DNA of 64,000 nucleotides from Roseobacter litoralis Och 149 (GCF_000154785.2 NC_015730.1:2666001-2730000); one strand, 5' to 3'; positions 33,959 through 43,689 are shown, counted from the stretch's first letter. Program-made: numbers and translations. The notes: generated from the letters alone by a model not told the origin.

Positions 33959-34759
33959 TTAAAGCGTCGCCCCGAATGGCACGATCGGCGCAACGGCTTC
34001 GAGGAATTCTGGCGTGCCGCAAGCGAAACGTATTTTGGCATTGAGCTCGATTGCGCTCCAATCCACTGTGCTGACGATGCCGATCTGCTCAAGGATGGGG
34101 AGTGCTGCCATCAGATCCCACGTGGATTCGCCCGTGCCAAGGTATCCATCGACCTGACCCAGCGCGACCTCGATCAGGGAAATCGTCGCCGAACCGCAGC
34201 AACGAAACGACATGCGGGCATCCTCCAGTACAAACTGCAGCGTATGTAGACGCTGCGCCACCGGAATGACGGGATGGAACCCGACGCCGCAGGCCGCCCG
34301 ATTTTCATCCAGCCCCGCGCGCGCCGCCATTGGCACCCCGTTCAGCGTGGCGGGCACACCGTCGCCCCCCACAAGGGTCTGGTCGCGCACCGGCGCATGG
34401 ATCACACCAAAGCTGGGCCGCCCACCCTGATACAATCCGATCGAGATCGCCCATTGGTCGCCCCCGCGCACAAAATTGAACGTGCCATCAATCGGATCAA
34501 TCACCCACGTGCGCCCGCTCGTTCCCTGGTGGGCAGCACCCTCTTCGCCGAAAACGCCATCATCGGGGAAATCGCGGATCAGGCGCTTGGTGATAAATGC
34601 CTCCACCTCCTGATCGGCGGCTGTGACCAAATCAAGATGCCCCTTGGATTCGACAGATACCGTTGCCAGTGTCCGGAAATGAGAGAGCGCTAACGCCCCT
34701 GCATCCCGCGCCAGGCGTTCGATCTTGCTCGCTTCGTCGTCGGATACGGTCAGGGTCAC
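33959..34759 (-). CDS. Inositol-monophosphatase-family phosphatase, operon B
   Basis: 266 residues. Metal-binding motifs: VTAADQEVE, FGEEGA, WVIDPIDGTFNFVRG (D-x-x-D-G-T) and STWDLMAALPI near residue 215. The family includes inositol, histidinol and fructose bisphosphate phosphatases. It is the last gene of operon B and overlaps the phosphodiesterase by 4 bp. It could release phosphate from a sugar- or polyol-phosphate made by that enzyme. HisN-type histidinol phosphatase is possible but disfavoured by the operon. Confidence 0.88.
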   Translation of the reverse strand: MTLTVSDDEASKIERLARDAGALALSHFRTLATVSVESKGHLDLVTAADQEVEAFITKRLIRDFPDDGVFGEEGAAHQGTSGRTWVIDPIDGTFNFVRGGDQWAISIGLYQGGRPSFGVIHAPVRDQTLVGGDGVPATLNGVPMAARAGLDENRAACGVGFHPVIPVAQRLHTLQFVLEDARMSFRCCGSATISLIEVALGQVDGYLGTGESTWDLMAALPILEQIGIVSTVDWSAIELNAKIRFACGTPEFLEAVAPIVPFGATL

Positions 34760-35535
34760 AGTTCTACATACCTTGTGTGAATGGACACCGATGTTGGGCC
34801 GGTCATCCGGTGAATGAAATAGGCATAGGGTTCGCGCACGATCCCCGGCTCCGTGGTGTCCGTGCCAAGCGCCAGTTCATGCTGGAACGCGGGGCCACCG
34901 CTGACCGCACAAAATGCGCCATGCCACAGGGTTTGAAACGGTCGGTGAATGTGCCCCGCCAAAATCCGCAGCGGCCCGACATAGGCGGCGATCAACTGCT
35001 CGAAGCCATCGCGCCCTTCCTGCAGCGTCATCGCATCCAGCGCCGCCATCTGCGAGGGAAACGCAGGGTGATGCATCAGGATCAGCGTCAGCCCATCGTG
35101 ACGCTCACCAAGCCGCGCCGCGAACCAGTCGAGTTGCGCGCTGTCAAGCCGCCCGGCCACATGCCCGTCCCACAGGGTATCCAGCGCGAGGATGCGGATT
35201 TCCCCCACCCGCGCCTGATAGTTCAGAAACGGCCCCGCCCCGAACAGCAAGGTATCGCCAAAAGCTGCGCGCAGGCCGGGGCGCGCATCGTGATTGCCGG
35301 GCACGACGAAAACCGGCACGTCAATCGGCGACAGGATATCCTGCAACAGCGCGTAATCCTCTGCCGACCCACCGTCCGTCAGATCGCCGGTGAACATCAC
35401 CGCGTCAATCCGGGGCGCGAAACCAGCGACATCGGCCACCACCTTGCGCGCCGCATCCGCCGCATCCGCGCGCACCACAGAGGTTTCCGGCGCCTTGGCG
35501 AAAACGTGGAAATCAGAGATATGGGCGATCAGCAT
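34756..35535 (-). CDS. Class III metallophosphoesterase (GpdQ/CpdA-like), operon B
   Basis: 259 residues, paralogue of the operon A enzyme. Metal motifs: ISDFHV, FTGDLTDGG, VPGNHDARPGLRAAFGD, LILMHHPAF and AGHIHRPF. It has no signal peptide. MLIAHISDFH is the family N-terminus, so 35535 is preferred to an upstream ATG that overlaps the permease gene. It lies 13 bp after the permease stop. Confidence 0.88.
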   Translation of the reverse strand: MLIAHISDFHVFAKAPETSVVRADAADAARKVVADVAGFAPRIDAVMFTGDLTDGGSAEDYALLQDILSPIDVPVFVVPGNHDARPGLRAAFGDTLLFGAGPFLNYQARVGEIRILALDTLWDGHVAGRLDSAQLDWFAARLGERHDGLTLILMHHPAFPSQMAALDAMTLQEGRDGFEQLIAAYVGPLRILAGHIHRPFQTLWHGAFCAVSGGPAFQHELALGTDTTEPGIVREPYAYFIHRMTGPTSVSIHTRYVEL

Positions 35536-35548
35536 TCTGCGCTCCGGC

Positions 35549-36361
35549 TCATTTGATGCCTGCGCGCATGAAGTTCGCGACAAACTGGCGCTGAAACAGG
35601 ATGAACGCGATGATCAGCGGCGCGGTCGTCATCAGCGTCGCGGCATTGACCAGCGACCATTCCACACCGCTGTCGACCGTGGCGAAAACGCTCAGGCCCA
35701 CCGTTAGCGGACGCACTTCGGGGGAGTTGGTGACGATCAGTGGCCACAGGAAATTATTCCAGTGAAAGCTGACAGAGACCAGCGAATAGGCCAGATAAAC
35801 CGGCCACGCGAGGGGTACATAGATGTTCCACAGGATGCGCCATGCACTTGCGCCTTCGATCTGGGCCGCTTCATCCAGTGACTTGGGCACGGTCATAAAG
35901 GTCTGGCGCAACAGGAAAATACCAAAGGCCGATGTCAGGTAAGGCAGCGCTATGCCGATGATCGTATCCGTAAGGCCCACGCGCGACAGGATCAGATAGT
36001 TTTCCACGATCAGAATTTCGGGCGAGATCAACAACTGCACCATGATGAGCGCAAACAAAATCCCGGCCCAACGGAAGCGGTAGCGCACAAAGGCATAGGC
36101 GACGAGCGTGCACAGGATCAGGTTTGCGACCAGAACGATGGTGATCAGGATCAGGGTGTTGGCGAAATACATCGCAAAGGGCGCCGCATGCCAAGCCTCA
36201 ATGAAATTGACAATTGTCCAGGGCGCGTCCCATTGGAAATTGGCCGCATAGCGTTCGTCGTGAAAGGCCGTCCAGACCGAATAGATGAATGGCAGACCCC
36301 AAAGGGCGGCCGCGACAGATGTCAGCGTGCCCAGCAGAATTTTATTCAGACCCCGGTTCAT
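35549..36361 (-). CDS. Sugar-type ABC permease, MalG/UgpE class, operon B
   Basis: 270 residues, six helices, EAA loop DEAAQIEGASAWRILWNIYVPLAWPVYLAY. It shares HWNNFLWPLIVTNSPEVRPLTVGL with its operon A counterpart and ends in the same NFMRAGIK-like tail. It overlaps the partner permease by 4 bp. Confidence 0.9.
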   Translation of the reverse strand: MNRGLNKILLGTLTSVAAALWGLPFIYSVWTAFHDERYAANFQWDAPWTIVNFIEAWHAAPFAMYFANTLILITIVLVANLILCTLVAYAFVRYRFRWAGILFALIMVQLLISPEILIVENYLILSRVGLTDTIIGIALPYLTSAFGIFLLRQTFMTVPKSLDEAAQIEGASAWRILWNIYVPLAWPVYLAYSLVSVSFHWNNFLWPLIVTNSPEVRPLTVGLSVFATVDSGVEWSLVNAATLMTTAPLIIAFILFQRQFVANFMRAGIK

Positions 36362-37233
36362 TGGTAATGCGCCTTTCGGTTCAGCACCCAGAACTGGATG
36401 ATCGCAAGAAAGCCCAGCAGCACCACCATCAGAACAGTCAGCGTCGCGCCATAAGCGAAATCGCGTTGCCGGAAGGTGACCTCGTAGATGTAGTAGAGCA
36501 GCAGCGCGCTGGAATTATTCGGCCCGCCTTCGGTCATCACAACCACATGGTCAACCAGCCGGAAGGCGTTGATCAGCGCGTTGACCGCCACGAAAATCGT
36601 CGTCGGGCGCAGGAGCGGCAGCACCACGTCGATGAACACGCGCACGCGGCCTGCCCCTTCGAGTTTTGCCGCATCCTTGAGGTTGGTCGGGACGGATTGA
36701 AGGGCCGCGAGGTAAAAGATCATGAACAACCCCGCCTCCTTCCAGATGGCGACGAACATCATCGAGCCCAGCGCGGTTTCCGTCTGCCCCAAAAAGTTTA
36801 TCGACGCCAGGCCGAACAGCCCAAGTATCTGCGAGGCAAGCCCGATGCCCGGCGCATAGAAAAACAGCCAGATATTGGCGACCGCGATCATCGGGAGCAT
36901 CGTGGGCAAAAAGAATGACAGCCGCATGAAGGCCGTCCCCGGCAGCCGTGAATTCACCAAAAGCGCCATGCCAATCGCCAACCCGATGGCCAAGGGCACT
37001 GTGCCGACCGCGTAAATCGTGCTGTTGATCAACACCTGCATCAGGCGGTCGTCTTCGAGCATCGCCTGATAATTGTCGGCCCCGACAAAGCGCGAAGGGC
37101 GGCGCGAACTTGCGTTATTCCAGAACGAATTTATCAGCGCCATGATGGCCGGATAATGGGTGAACGCCACCAAAATAGCACAAGGGATCACCAGCATGAT
37201 AATGGCTGGCCCTGTGGTCAGTTTTTTACTCAT
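36358..37233 (-). CDS. Sugar-type ABC permease, MalF/UgpA class, operon B
   Basis: 291 residues, six helices, EAA loop TNLKDAAKLEGAGRVRVFIDVVLP. FLPTMLPMIAVANIWLFFYAPG matches the operon A paralogue closely. It follows the binding-protein gene after a GC-rich hairpin. Confidence 0.9.
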   Translation of the reverse strand: MSKKLTTGPAIIMLVIPCAILVAFTHYPAIMALINSFWNNASSRRPSRFVGADNYQAMLEDDRLMQVLINSTIYAVGTVPLAIGLAIGMALLVNSRLPGTAFMRLSFFLPTMLPMIAVANIWLFFYAPGIGLASQILGLFGLASINFLGQTETALGSMMFVAIWKEAGLFMIFYLAALQSVPTNLKDAAKLEGAGRVRVFIDVVLPLLRPTTIFVAVNALINAFRLVDHVVVMTEGGPNNSSALLLYYIYEVTFRQRDFAYGATLTVLMVVLLGFLAIIQFWVLNRKAHYQ

Positions 37234-37266
37234 GTGACTTTACCTTGATGCCGGATGATTGCGCGC

Positions 37267-37295
37267 GCGCCCCGCGCCAATGACACGCGGGGCGC
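37267..37295 (-). promoter_or_regulatory. Stem-loop after the operon B binding-protein gene
   Basis: GCGCCCCGCG (37267-37276) pairs perfectly with CGCGGGGCGC (37286-37295) around a 9-base loop. There is no U tract. It matches in position the hairpin in operon A. Confidence 0.68.
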
Positions 37296-37305
37296 ACGCA
37301 ATGGC

Positions 37306-38586
37306 TTAGTTATATTCGCCAAGCACGTCATCCGCGCCTTCTTGCGCCTTCTTCAGTGCTTCGGCGGGTTCAGCGTTGCCAGTGACGACGCTTTCGATGG
37401 CATCCACCAGATATTGCGTGACCTTTGCGCGCTGGAAGGTGGCGAACTCACGCTCGGCATAGGGCAGTTGTTCAAGGGCGACCAGCGCCTGCGGCAAACG
37501 CTCAACGTAGGCTTTCATCTCAGGCGTCTCCCATGTGTCAGGGCGCGGTGCGACATACCCTGTTGCAATGCTCCACTTGGCAGCACTGGCGGGGGAGGAC
37601 ATGAATTTGATGAAATCAAGCGCGGCTGCGCGTTCCTCATCTGTGGTGTCCTGGAAGATATAGAAGTTACCGCCGCCAATGGGCGCGCCCGGCCCGTCAC
37701 CACCGGGCAGGAACCCGACGCCCCAATCAAATTCGGCGTTTTCCTCGATGAAGGCGAGGTTCCCTGTCGAGGTCCAGATCGATGCCGTCTGCCCTTCGAG
37801 GAAAGCCTTGGGCGTGTCGCCCCAGCTGATGCCGCCGGGGGCCATCACGCCCTCATTGGCCAGATCCAGCAAAAACTCAAGCGAGGCGACGGTCGCGGGC
37901 GTATCCATGCGCGCCTCGGTCCCGGTATCGGTTGTCAGAACATCGCCTTTGGACACAACCAGACCACCAAAGAGCCACGCGCCACCAAGGCCCAGCGTCG
38001 GAATGCGCGTGCCCCATTGGGTGACGTTGCCATTGTCGTCCTTGACGGTCAGCTTCTTGCCGACCTCAATCATTTCGTCCCATGTGGTGGGCGGCGCTTC
38101 CGGGTCGAGGCCCGCCGCACGAAACGCGTCCTTGTTATAGTAGAACACCGGGGTCGAGCGCTGGAAAGGAATGGCATAGGTTTTCCCCTCAAACTGCGAA
38201 TCCTTCATGAAACTGGGGTAAAACCCGTCGATCCATGCCTTGTCTTCATCGGATGTGGCGATATCCGAGATCGGCAAAATGACGTCTTCCTCGACCAACG
38301 TGAACAGATCAATCGACAACAGAACCGCCACTTGCGGTGGGTCACCGGCATTTGCAGCCGTCAGGGCCTTGGTTGTCGTTTCCTCATAGTTGCCGGCATA
38401 GATGGCTTTGACCGTGTGCTGCGGGTTCATCGCGGCCCATTCATCGGTCAACTCCTGAATTGTGGCCACAGCCGGGGCGTTGACCCCAACCGGAAAATAG
38501 AATTCAAGGTCGGCAGCACTCAGGGCCGTGGCCCCCATCAATGCGGCGATGCCAAATGGGATCGCTGTCTTTGTTTTAAAGGTCAT
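37306..38586 (-). CDS. ABC substrate-binding protein, UgpB/sugar type, operon B
   Basis: 426 residues with a signal peptide ending ALSAA. It shares with the operon A protein IPFQRSTPVFYYNKDAFRAAG, PTTWDEMIEVGKKL, GGGNFYIFQDTTDEER and the SATGY-like block. An acidic Ca/ligand loop seen here (VKDDNGNVTQWG) is absent from A, so the ligands may differ. The start has a GGAGG-type site (AGGAGGAGAACG) just upstream. Confidence 0.9.
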   Translation of the reverse strand: MTFKTKTAIPFGIAALMGATALSAADLEFYFPVGVNAPAVATIQELTDEWAAMNPQHTVKAIYAGNYEETTTKALTAANAGDPPQVAVLLSIDLFTLVEEDVILPISDIATSDEDKAWIDGFYPSFMKDSQFEGKTYAIPFQRSTPVFYYNKDAFRAAGLDPEAPPTTWDEMIEVGKKLTVKDDNGNVTQWGTRIPTLGLGGAWLFGGLVVSKGDVLTTDTGTEARMDTPATVASLEFLLDLANEGVMAPGGISWGDTPKAFLEGQTASIWTSTGNLAFIEENAEFDWGVGFLPGGDGPGAPIGGGNFYIFQDTTDEERAAALDFIKFMSSPASAAKWSIATGYVAPRPDTWETPEMKAYVERLPQALVALEQLPYAEREFATFQRAKVTQYLVDAIESVVTGNAEPAEALKKAQEGADDVLGEYN

Positions 38587-38636
38587 TTTTCGTTCTCCTC
38601 CTGCAAGTATTAAACGGCACGTGGTACACCGTTGCG

Positions 38637-39695
38637 TTATGGGTCAGGCGCAATGCGCTGGCCGGTCGATTTCGAAAACAAATGGGTTTCGGCGCTGGTC
38701 CAGCCCACGGTGATTTCATCGCCCTGGGCAGGCACGTCCTGCCCCGCATAGGACAGGATGAAGGGCGATCCGGAGGGCGACATCAGGTGCACGAGAAACA
38801 CGCTGCCCTCATATTCGACGCTCGCCACATGGCAGGTCACGGACAATGCCATCCCCTGCCCCGGCACGGTCATGGCTTCGGGGCGCACACCGATCAAAAC
38901 ATCCGCCACATCCAGACCCGCCCCGATATCGCCGTTGAGTGCAACGTCAGATGCAGGCAGCAGGTTCATCGGCGGTGTTCCGATGAACCCGGCGGCAAAG
39001 ACTGTCGCGGGCGCGTCGTATAGCTCTTTGGGGGTGCCGATCTGTTCGGCCCGCCCCGCGTTCATCAAGACCACCGTATCCGACATCGACAAAGCTTCGC
39101 TTTGATCGTGGGTGACATAGACGATGGTGATGCCCAGCTTTTTGTTCAGCGCCCTGATTTCGCTGCGAATTTCCACCCGCAACTTGGCATCCAGATTCGA
39201 GAGCGGCTCATCCATCAGGACCAACGGACGCTCAGACACCAAGACCCGCGCCAAGGCGACACGCTGTTGCTGCCCGCCCGAAAGCTGCGCAGGTTTACGC
39301 TCCAGCAGCGGCCCAAGCGCCATCAGATCAGCGACCCGTGCGACCGACGCGATACGCGTGGCTTTGGCCACTTTACGCACCTTGAGACCGTAGGCGATAT
39401 TGTCGCGCACGGTCATATGCGGAAACAGTGCGTAGTTTTGAAACACCATCCCGATGTTGCGCTGATCGGCGGGCTGTTGGGTGACCTCCTTGCCCTCGAT
39501 CAGGATATTGCCGTCACTGACCTCATCAAGGCCCGAGATCAGCCGCAAGGCCGTGCTTTTGCCACAGCCCGACGGCCCCAGCAGCGTCAGGAACCCACCC
39601 GGCGCAATATTGAAATCGACGCCCCTCAAAACCTCTGTCTGACCCCAGGTTTTGCGCAGGTTTTGTACATCAAGCGAGACGCCGGTTTGTGTCAT
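38637..39695 (-). CDS. ABC ATP-binding protein, MalK/UgpC type, operon B
   Basis: 352 residues. Walker A GPSGCGKST, signature [15 protein letters not shown], Walker B LVLMDEPLSNLDAKLR and switch VTHDQSEALS. The C-terminal TOBE domain includes VLIGVRPEAMTV. It overlaps the DeoR gene by 4 bp and lies 50 bp before the binding-protein start. Confidence 0.93.
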   Translation of the reverse strand: MTQTGVSLDVQNLRKTWGQTEVLRGVDFNIAPGGFLTLLGPSGCGKSTALRLISGLDEVSDGNILIEGKEVTQQPADQRNIGMVFQNYALFPHMTVRDNIAYGLKVRKVAKATRIASVARVADLMALGPLLERKPAQLSGGQQQRVALARVLVSERPLVLMDEPLSNLDAKLRVEIRSEIRALNKKLGITIVYVTHDQSEALSMSDTVVLMNAGRAEQIGTPKELYDAPATVFAAGFIGTPPMNLLPASDVALNGDIGAGLDVADVLIGVRPEAMTVPGQGMALSVTCHVASVEYEGSVFLVHLMSPSGSPFILSYAGQDVPAQGDEITVGWTSAETHLFSKSTGQRIAPDP

Positions 39696-40471
39696 ACCAA
39701 GACAAGCTCCAGATCGGCGTCTTTGACATCGGCGATCGTGCCTGAATCAAGTTCGCGGTTGGTAATGATGCCCGTTATCTGATCGAAACATGACGTGCGC
39801 ATGAAGGCATTGGGTTTGAACTTGCTGGCATCCGCGATCACAAAGCAGCGGCGAGTATTGAGGATGACCTCTTTTTGAACCTGCGCGTAAACTTCGCTGG
39901 CGACGCTGATGGACCGTTTGGGAACATCCACCGCCGAGCAGCACAAAAAGGCGATATCAAACGACAAGGACCGCAAGGCCGATATCGCCAAGGTTCCCGC
40001 GAATGAATCGTTCACCGGCTCGTAGGAGCCTCCGATCATGTAGAAATTCACGATCCCCTGCGCTTGCAACTGATTGGCCACGCCCAGCGAAGTCGTGACA
40101 TAGGTACAGCGTGATTTTTTATGGGCATGGGCCGCCACGGCATGCGCAGTTGTGCCTGCATCCAGAAACACCACCTCATCGTCAGAGAGCATTTCGATTG
40201 CAGCCTCGCCGATCCGTCGCTTTTCTGCCGCGCCGACAGCTTTGCGCTCTTCATTCGGCAGATCGACCCGGACGTTGGCGTTCATCAAAACGCCGCCATG
40301 TGTCCGCACAACAATGCCTTCATCGTCCAGCGTCTTGAGATCCCGTCGAATTGTTGCCTCTGATACACCGAATTGCAGACCAAGATCACGAATGCCCATG
40401 GCGCCACGCGCTCTGACCAACTCCGCAATTTTGCGCCGTCGCACGGCTGCGAGATCAAAATTTTCTGACAT
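39692..40471 (-). CDS. DeoR-family transcriptional regulator, operon B
   Basis: 259 residues. HTH RRRKIAELVRARGAMGIRDLGLQFGVSEATIRRDLKTLDDEGIVVRTHGG followed by the sensor domain (LDAGTTAHAVAAHA, TTSLGVANQLQ, VIADASKFKPNAF). It resembles GlpR-like repressors more than the operon A regulator does, and the two are not close copies. It is first in operon B. Confidence 0.9.
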   Translation of the reverse strand: MSENFDLAAVRRRKIAELVRARGAMGIRDLGLQFGVSEATIRRDLKTLDDEGIVVRTHGGVLMNANVRVDLPNEERKAVGAAEKRRIGEAAIEMLSDDEVVFLDAGTTAHAVAAHAHKKSRCTYVTTSLGVANQLQAQGIVNFYMIGGSYEPVNDSFAGTLAISALRSLSFDIAFLCCSAVDVPKRSISVASEVYAQVQKEVILNTRRCFVIADASKFKPNAFMRTSCFDQITGIITNRELDSGTIADVKDADLELVLV

Positions 40472-40520
40472 CTACCCCCCAGCAGACCGGCGCTCGCACC
40501 AAGGCTAACGCTCACATCCA

Positions 40521-40545
40521 ATCACATATGGACATAAATGTGCAT
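40521..40545. promoter_or_regulatory. Palindromic site upstream of operon B
   Basis: CACAT and ATGTG flank ten bases in the sequence CACATATGGACATAAATGTG, about 55 bp before the DeoR start. It is a candidate operator for that regulator; only the symmetry and position support it. Confidence 0.35.
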
Positions 40546-40692
40546 AACTGATCACAACACGCCGGGCAACACATTTCTTGATGACGCCTTAGCTGACCCG
40601 CGCCCTGCGGATTACCCGCAGGCCGGCCAACAAAGACGTCCTCGCACTAGCCCTACGCTGGGCAAACGACTTTTTTTGCTAAAAACGCGCTG

Positions 40693-43158
40693 TCAGATAC
40701 CGCCGGAGGTCTCGAAGAGCTGCACTTTCAATTCAAGCCAAGCCTCTGCATGGCAGTGCTCGATGGCTTGTAAATTTGCGTGCGTCGCGCTTTGCCCCAG
40801 AACCGCGGCTGATCCGCTGAGTTTGTGCGCTTTAGTGCGAGCTTCGTCCGTCAAATCGGCCAAGCCTTCAAGCTCTGCATGCAATTCATCCAGCTCGGCT
40901 CTGAATGATTTCAGGGCCTCTTGATACTTGACCGCGCCAAACTGCGCCTTGAAATCCGCACCGTTGGTTTCCGACGCCGAAATAGGAGCGTTGCCTTGAT
41001 CCCGGGTCAACACTGACGCCAGTTTGGCCTGAATTTCTCTTGGGTGAACGGGCTTTACCAAAAGGTCAAGAAATGACGCCTGCATGATCGCGTGGTGATC
41101 TTTGGGCGCGGCATGGGCCGTTACCGCGATGGCGGGCAGATTGCGCCAGTCCACCTTGAGTTGACGTATGCGGTTCAGGGTTTCGATCCCGTCTATCCCC
41201 GGCATGCTGATGTCCAGAAAGACAATATCAAAAGGTTTTTCCGATATGAGGTTTATCGCCTCAATCCCGTCGGCGGCCTCTTCCACGCACAGCCCGGCTT
41301 CCTGCAGCATTTCACAAAGGATCATCCTGTTGATTTCGTTGTCATCCACAACGAGGGCGCGATGTTCCTGCGATAGGTTTCTTTGCGTTTTAACCGAGTG
41401 TTGTGTCCCTGTGCGGGTCTCAAACGGTACGGCGGGCAATGGGATGCGCAAGGTAAACAAGCTGCCCTCGCCCAGCAGGCTGTCCGCTTCGATTGTGCCC
41501 CCCATGATCTCGACGAGGCGTTTGGTAATAGCAAGGCCCAGCCCGGTACCCGCGTTCTGACGAGAGTAGGCCGTGTCGATGGTTACAAACTCGTCAAATA
41601 TCCGGTCCATGTTTTCCGGTGCAATACCAACGCCAGTGTCCGAAACGCGAATTTCCACAAGATCGCCGCCGTTCAACCGCTCAGCCTCTGCCGAGATTTC
41701 ACCGCTCGCCGTGAACTTGATGGCGTTGCCGAGAAGATTAACCAGACACTGTTGCAGCGAACGTTTGGCACCGGTGACGCTTGCCAGACCCTCCGACAGA
41801 CAGGTGAACGACAAGCTGTTGCCCCGCGCCTCGGCATTGGCCATGAGGCTGTCTGTCACTTGCCGCAACAAGTCCGTGATGTCGAAGATCACCTTTTCTC
41901 GGGGCGATGTCTCTTTTTCAAGGCTGGACAGATCAAGCACATCATTGACGTGTGACAATAACAATTCACCAGACACGGAAATCGAATTCAAGAGCCGCTT
42001 GTGACGGTCATCAAAGCTGTCCTTGTCAAGCAAAGCGAGAGATCCCAGAATGCCATTGAGCGGCGTTCGCATCTCGTGACTCATGACGGTTAAAAGGTTG
42101 GACTTGGCCCTTTCGCCCTCCTGTGCTTTGTCTCGGGCGGCGCGCAATTGCGCCTCTGCCTCCAACTCCCCGGTAATGTCGCGCAGAAAGGATACGAATA
42201 CCCGCTCTCCGTTTACTTCGGAAAGCGAGATAGACAGTTCAACCGGAAAAACCGCGCCGGATTTTCGCAACGCTTCCAATCGGACGCGACCTGCGCCGAC
42301 GATCTTTTGGTGACCTGTCTCAAGAAAACGCGCCATCCCCTTGCGGTGCATGTCGCGCATGTGTTGCGGTACGATCATCTCGGCCATATCACCGCCCAAG
42401 GCTTCGGCACGCGTGTAGCCAAAAACTGTTTCCGCCGCACCGTTGAAGTCTATGATCGAGCCGTCTGTGTCCACAACCAGTACAGCATCAAGTGACGAGG
42501 CAATCGCGGCTTCAAAGCGGGATCGCAAAACCTCGCTCTCGTGCGCAACTTGCTGTCCCTTGCGGTGCAACTTGAGCAGCGTTGCAAGCGCAAACAAAAG
42601 AAACACGATCAATCCAAAGATTGAAGCCGCCAGTTTCACAAGCGTCTGCGAGAATGCCGCACGTCGCTCTGCATCTTCCCTCGCGAAAACCTGTATGCCC
42701 GCCAACGACAGGTCCCTGACCTGAGGCCGCAATTCCTCTACCCGGCGCTGGATATCGGGAAGCGCGGCACGCAGGCCCGCATCAGGGCCGTCAACAATCG
42801 GCGTTATGCTGTTGATAAAGTCGGTGATCGCTGCCAACCCGATCTGCGCATCCGGGTCCTTTTTTATAACCTTGTAAAATGCGCTTTGCGTCAGCGTTCT
42901 GACACGGCTGTAATAGATGTCATACCGCTTGCGAAAACTGGAAAGGTCGCTGTCATGGCCATGAACCGCGTCATGGGTCGCACTGTCGAGATTGAGCGTC
43001 TCAATCTCAAGCTGTGACATGTTCCAACTGATGTCGTCATGGCGCGCCGTGGACAGGGCATCAAGATCGCCCACGACAGTGCGTCCCAGGTAGGTGATGA
43101 AGGTAACACCAACGACCAGAAAACACGCAAAGAATATGACGGAAATCCGACCCATCAC
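40693..43158 (-). CDS. Hybrid sensor histidine kinase with PAS, receiver and HPt domains
   Basis: 821 residues. Helix 1 spans about 5-24 and helix 2 about 173-197, with a ~145-residue helical periplasmic sensor between. PAS lies about 215-330, HisKA at VMSHEMRTPLNG with H361, HATPase with GNAIKF and GTGLGLAI, receiver with D649 (FLDISMPG), and HPt with H778 (AHKLSGSAAVLG). Phosphate would pass H361, D649, H778 and then to a separate regulator, plausibly the NarL-type protein at 43957. It directly follows the molybdopterin-fold periplasmic gene. Confidence 0.92.
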   Translation of the reverse strand: MMGRISVIFFACFLVVGVTFITYLGRTVVGDLDALSTARHDDISWNMSQLEIETLNLDSATHDAVHGHDSDLSSFRKRYDIYYSRVRTLTQSAFYKVIKKDPDAQIGLAAITDFINSITPIVDGPDAGLRAALPDIQRRVEELRPQVRDLSLAGIQVFAREDAERRAAFSQTLVKLAASIFGLIVFLLFALATLLKLHRKGQQVAHESEVLRSRFEAAIASSLDAVLVVDTDGSIIDFNGAAETVFGYTRAEALGGDMAEMIVPQHMRDMHRKGMARFLETGHQKIVGAGRVRLEALRKSGAVFPVELSISLSEVNGERVFVSFLRDITGELEAEAQLRAARDKAQEGERAKSNLLTVMSHEMRTPLNGILGSLALLDKDSFDDRHKRLLNSISVSGELLLSHVNDVLDLSSLEKETSPREKVIFDITDLLRQVTDSLMANAEARGNSLSFTCLSEGLASVTGAKRSLQQCLVNLLGNAIKFTASGEISAEAERLNGGDLVEIRVSDTGVGIAPENMDRIFDEFVTIDTAYSRQNAGTGLGLAITKRLVEIMGGTIEADSLLGEGSLFTLRIPLPAVPFETRTGTQHSVKTQRNLSQEHRALVVDDNEINRMILCEMLQEAGLCVEEAADGIEAINLISEKPFDIVFLDISMPGIDGIETLNRIRQLKVDWRNLPAIAVTAHAAPKDHHAIMQASFLDLLVKPVHPREIQAKLASVLTRDQGNAPISASETNGADFKAQFGAVKYQEALKSFRAELDELHAELEGLADLTDEARTKAHKLSGSAAVLGQSATHANLQAIEHCHAEAWLELKVQLFETSGGI

Positions 43159-43194
43159 AGGCGGCTGAAAACGGTTAGCTGTGACATCGTCAGT

Positions 43195-43689
43195 CTACTT
43201 TTCTGTGATGACCTCAATCCGGTCGAGTTGCCAGATACTACGTGAATAATACTCTTCAGACTTATAAATTTCGTTACCATCAAACGGATATATGATCCAC
43301 AAGGGGCCTTTATTTCGGATCGACATTTCCGATCCATTTTGCGCATAGGCCACCACCGCCCCCCCCGCGACTGCATCAGCCATGGGAATAGACACAGCAT
43401 AGTCATTCAGCGCGACAGCCCGGATTGAACTTCCCGTCGCGCCCACATGCGCCAACAGATCGACCAGAGAGACACCTTCAAAGGTCTGAGTGCCGGTCGT
43501 CCAGATTGTCGTTGTTTCGATACGGGCAGCGGGCAACTGCCTGAGAGATGCCATGTCGAAAGTCCACGCCTCCCCTTCGGCTGGCTGTGCAACCGCACCG
43601 GTGACGGTCAGAATCGTCTCATCCGCCAAAACCGGCGCGGCAAGTGACATAAAGAAAATGAGCGCCGCGTGGCGAAAAGGGGCAAACAT
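43195..43689 (-). CDS. Periplasmic molybdopterin-oxidoreductase-fold protein
   Basis: 164 residues with a signal peptide ending VLA. The mature part (LTVTGAVAQP, WTFDMASLRQLP, FEGVSLVDLLAHVGA, VALNDYAVSIPMAD, GPLWIIYPFD) matches the sulphite-oxidase/YedY-type fold, but it is short and lacks a clear cofactor cysteine, so it may sense rather than catalyse. It is co-transcribed with, and 37 bp ahead of, the hybrid kinase and may present a signal to the kinase's periplasmic domain. Confidence 0.82.
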   Translation of the reverse strand: MFAPFRHAALIFFMSLAAPVLADETILTVTGAVAQPAEGEAWTFDMASLRQLPAARIETTTIWTTGTQTFEGVSLVDLLAHVGATGSSIRAVALNDYAVSIPMADAVAGGAVVAYAQNGSEMSIRNKGPLWIIYPFDGNEIYKSEEYYSRSIWQLDRIEVITEK

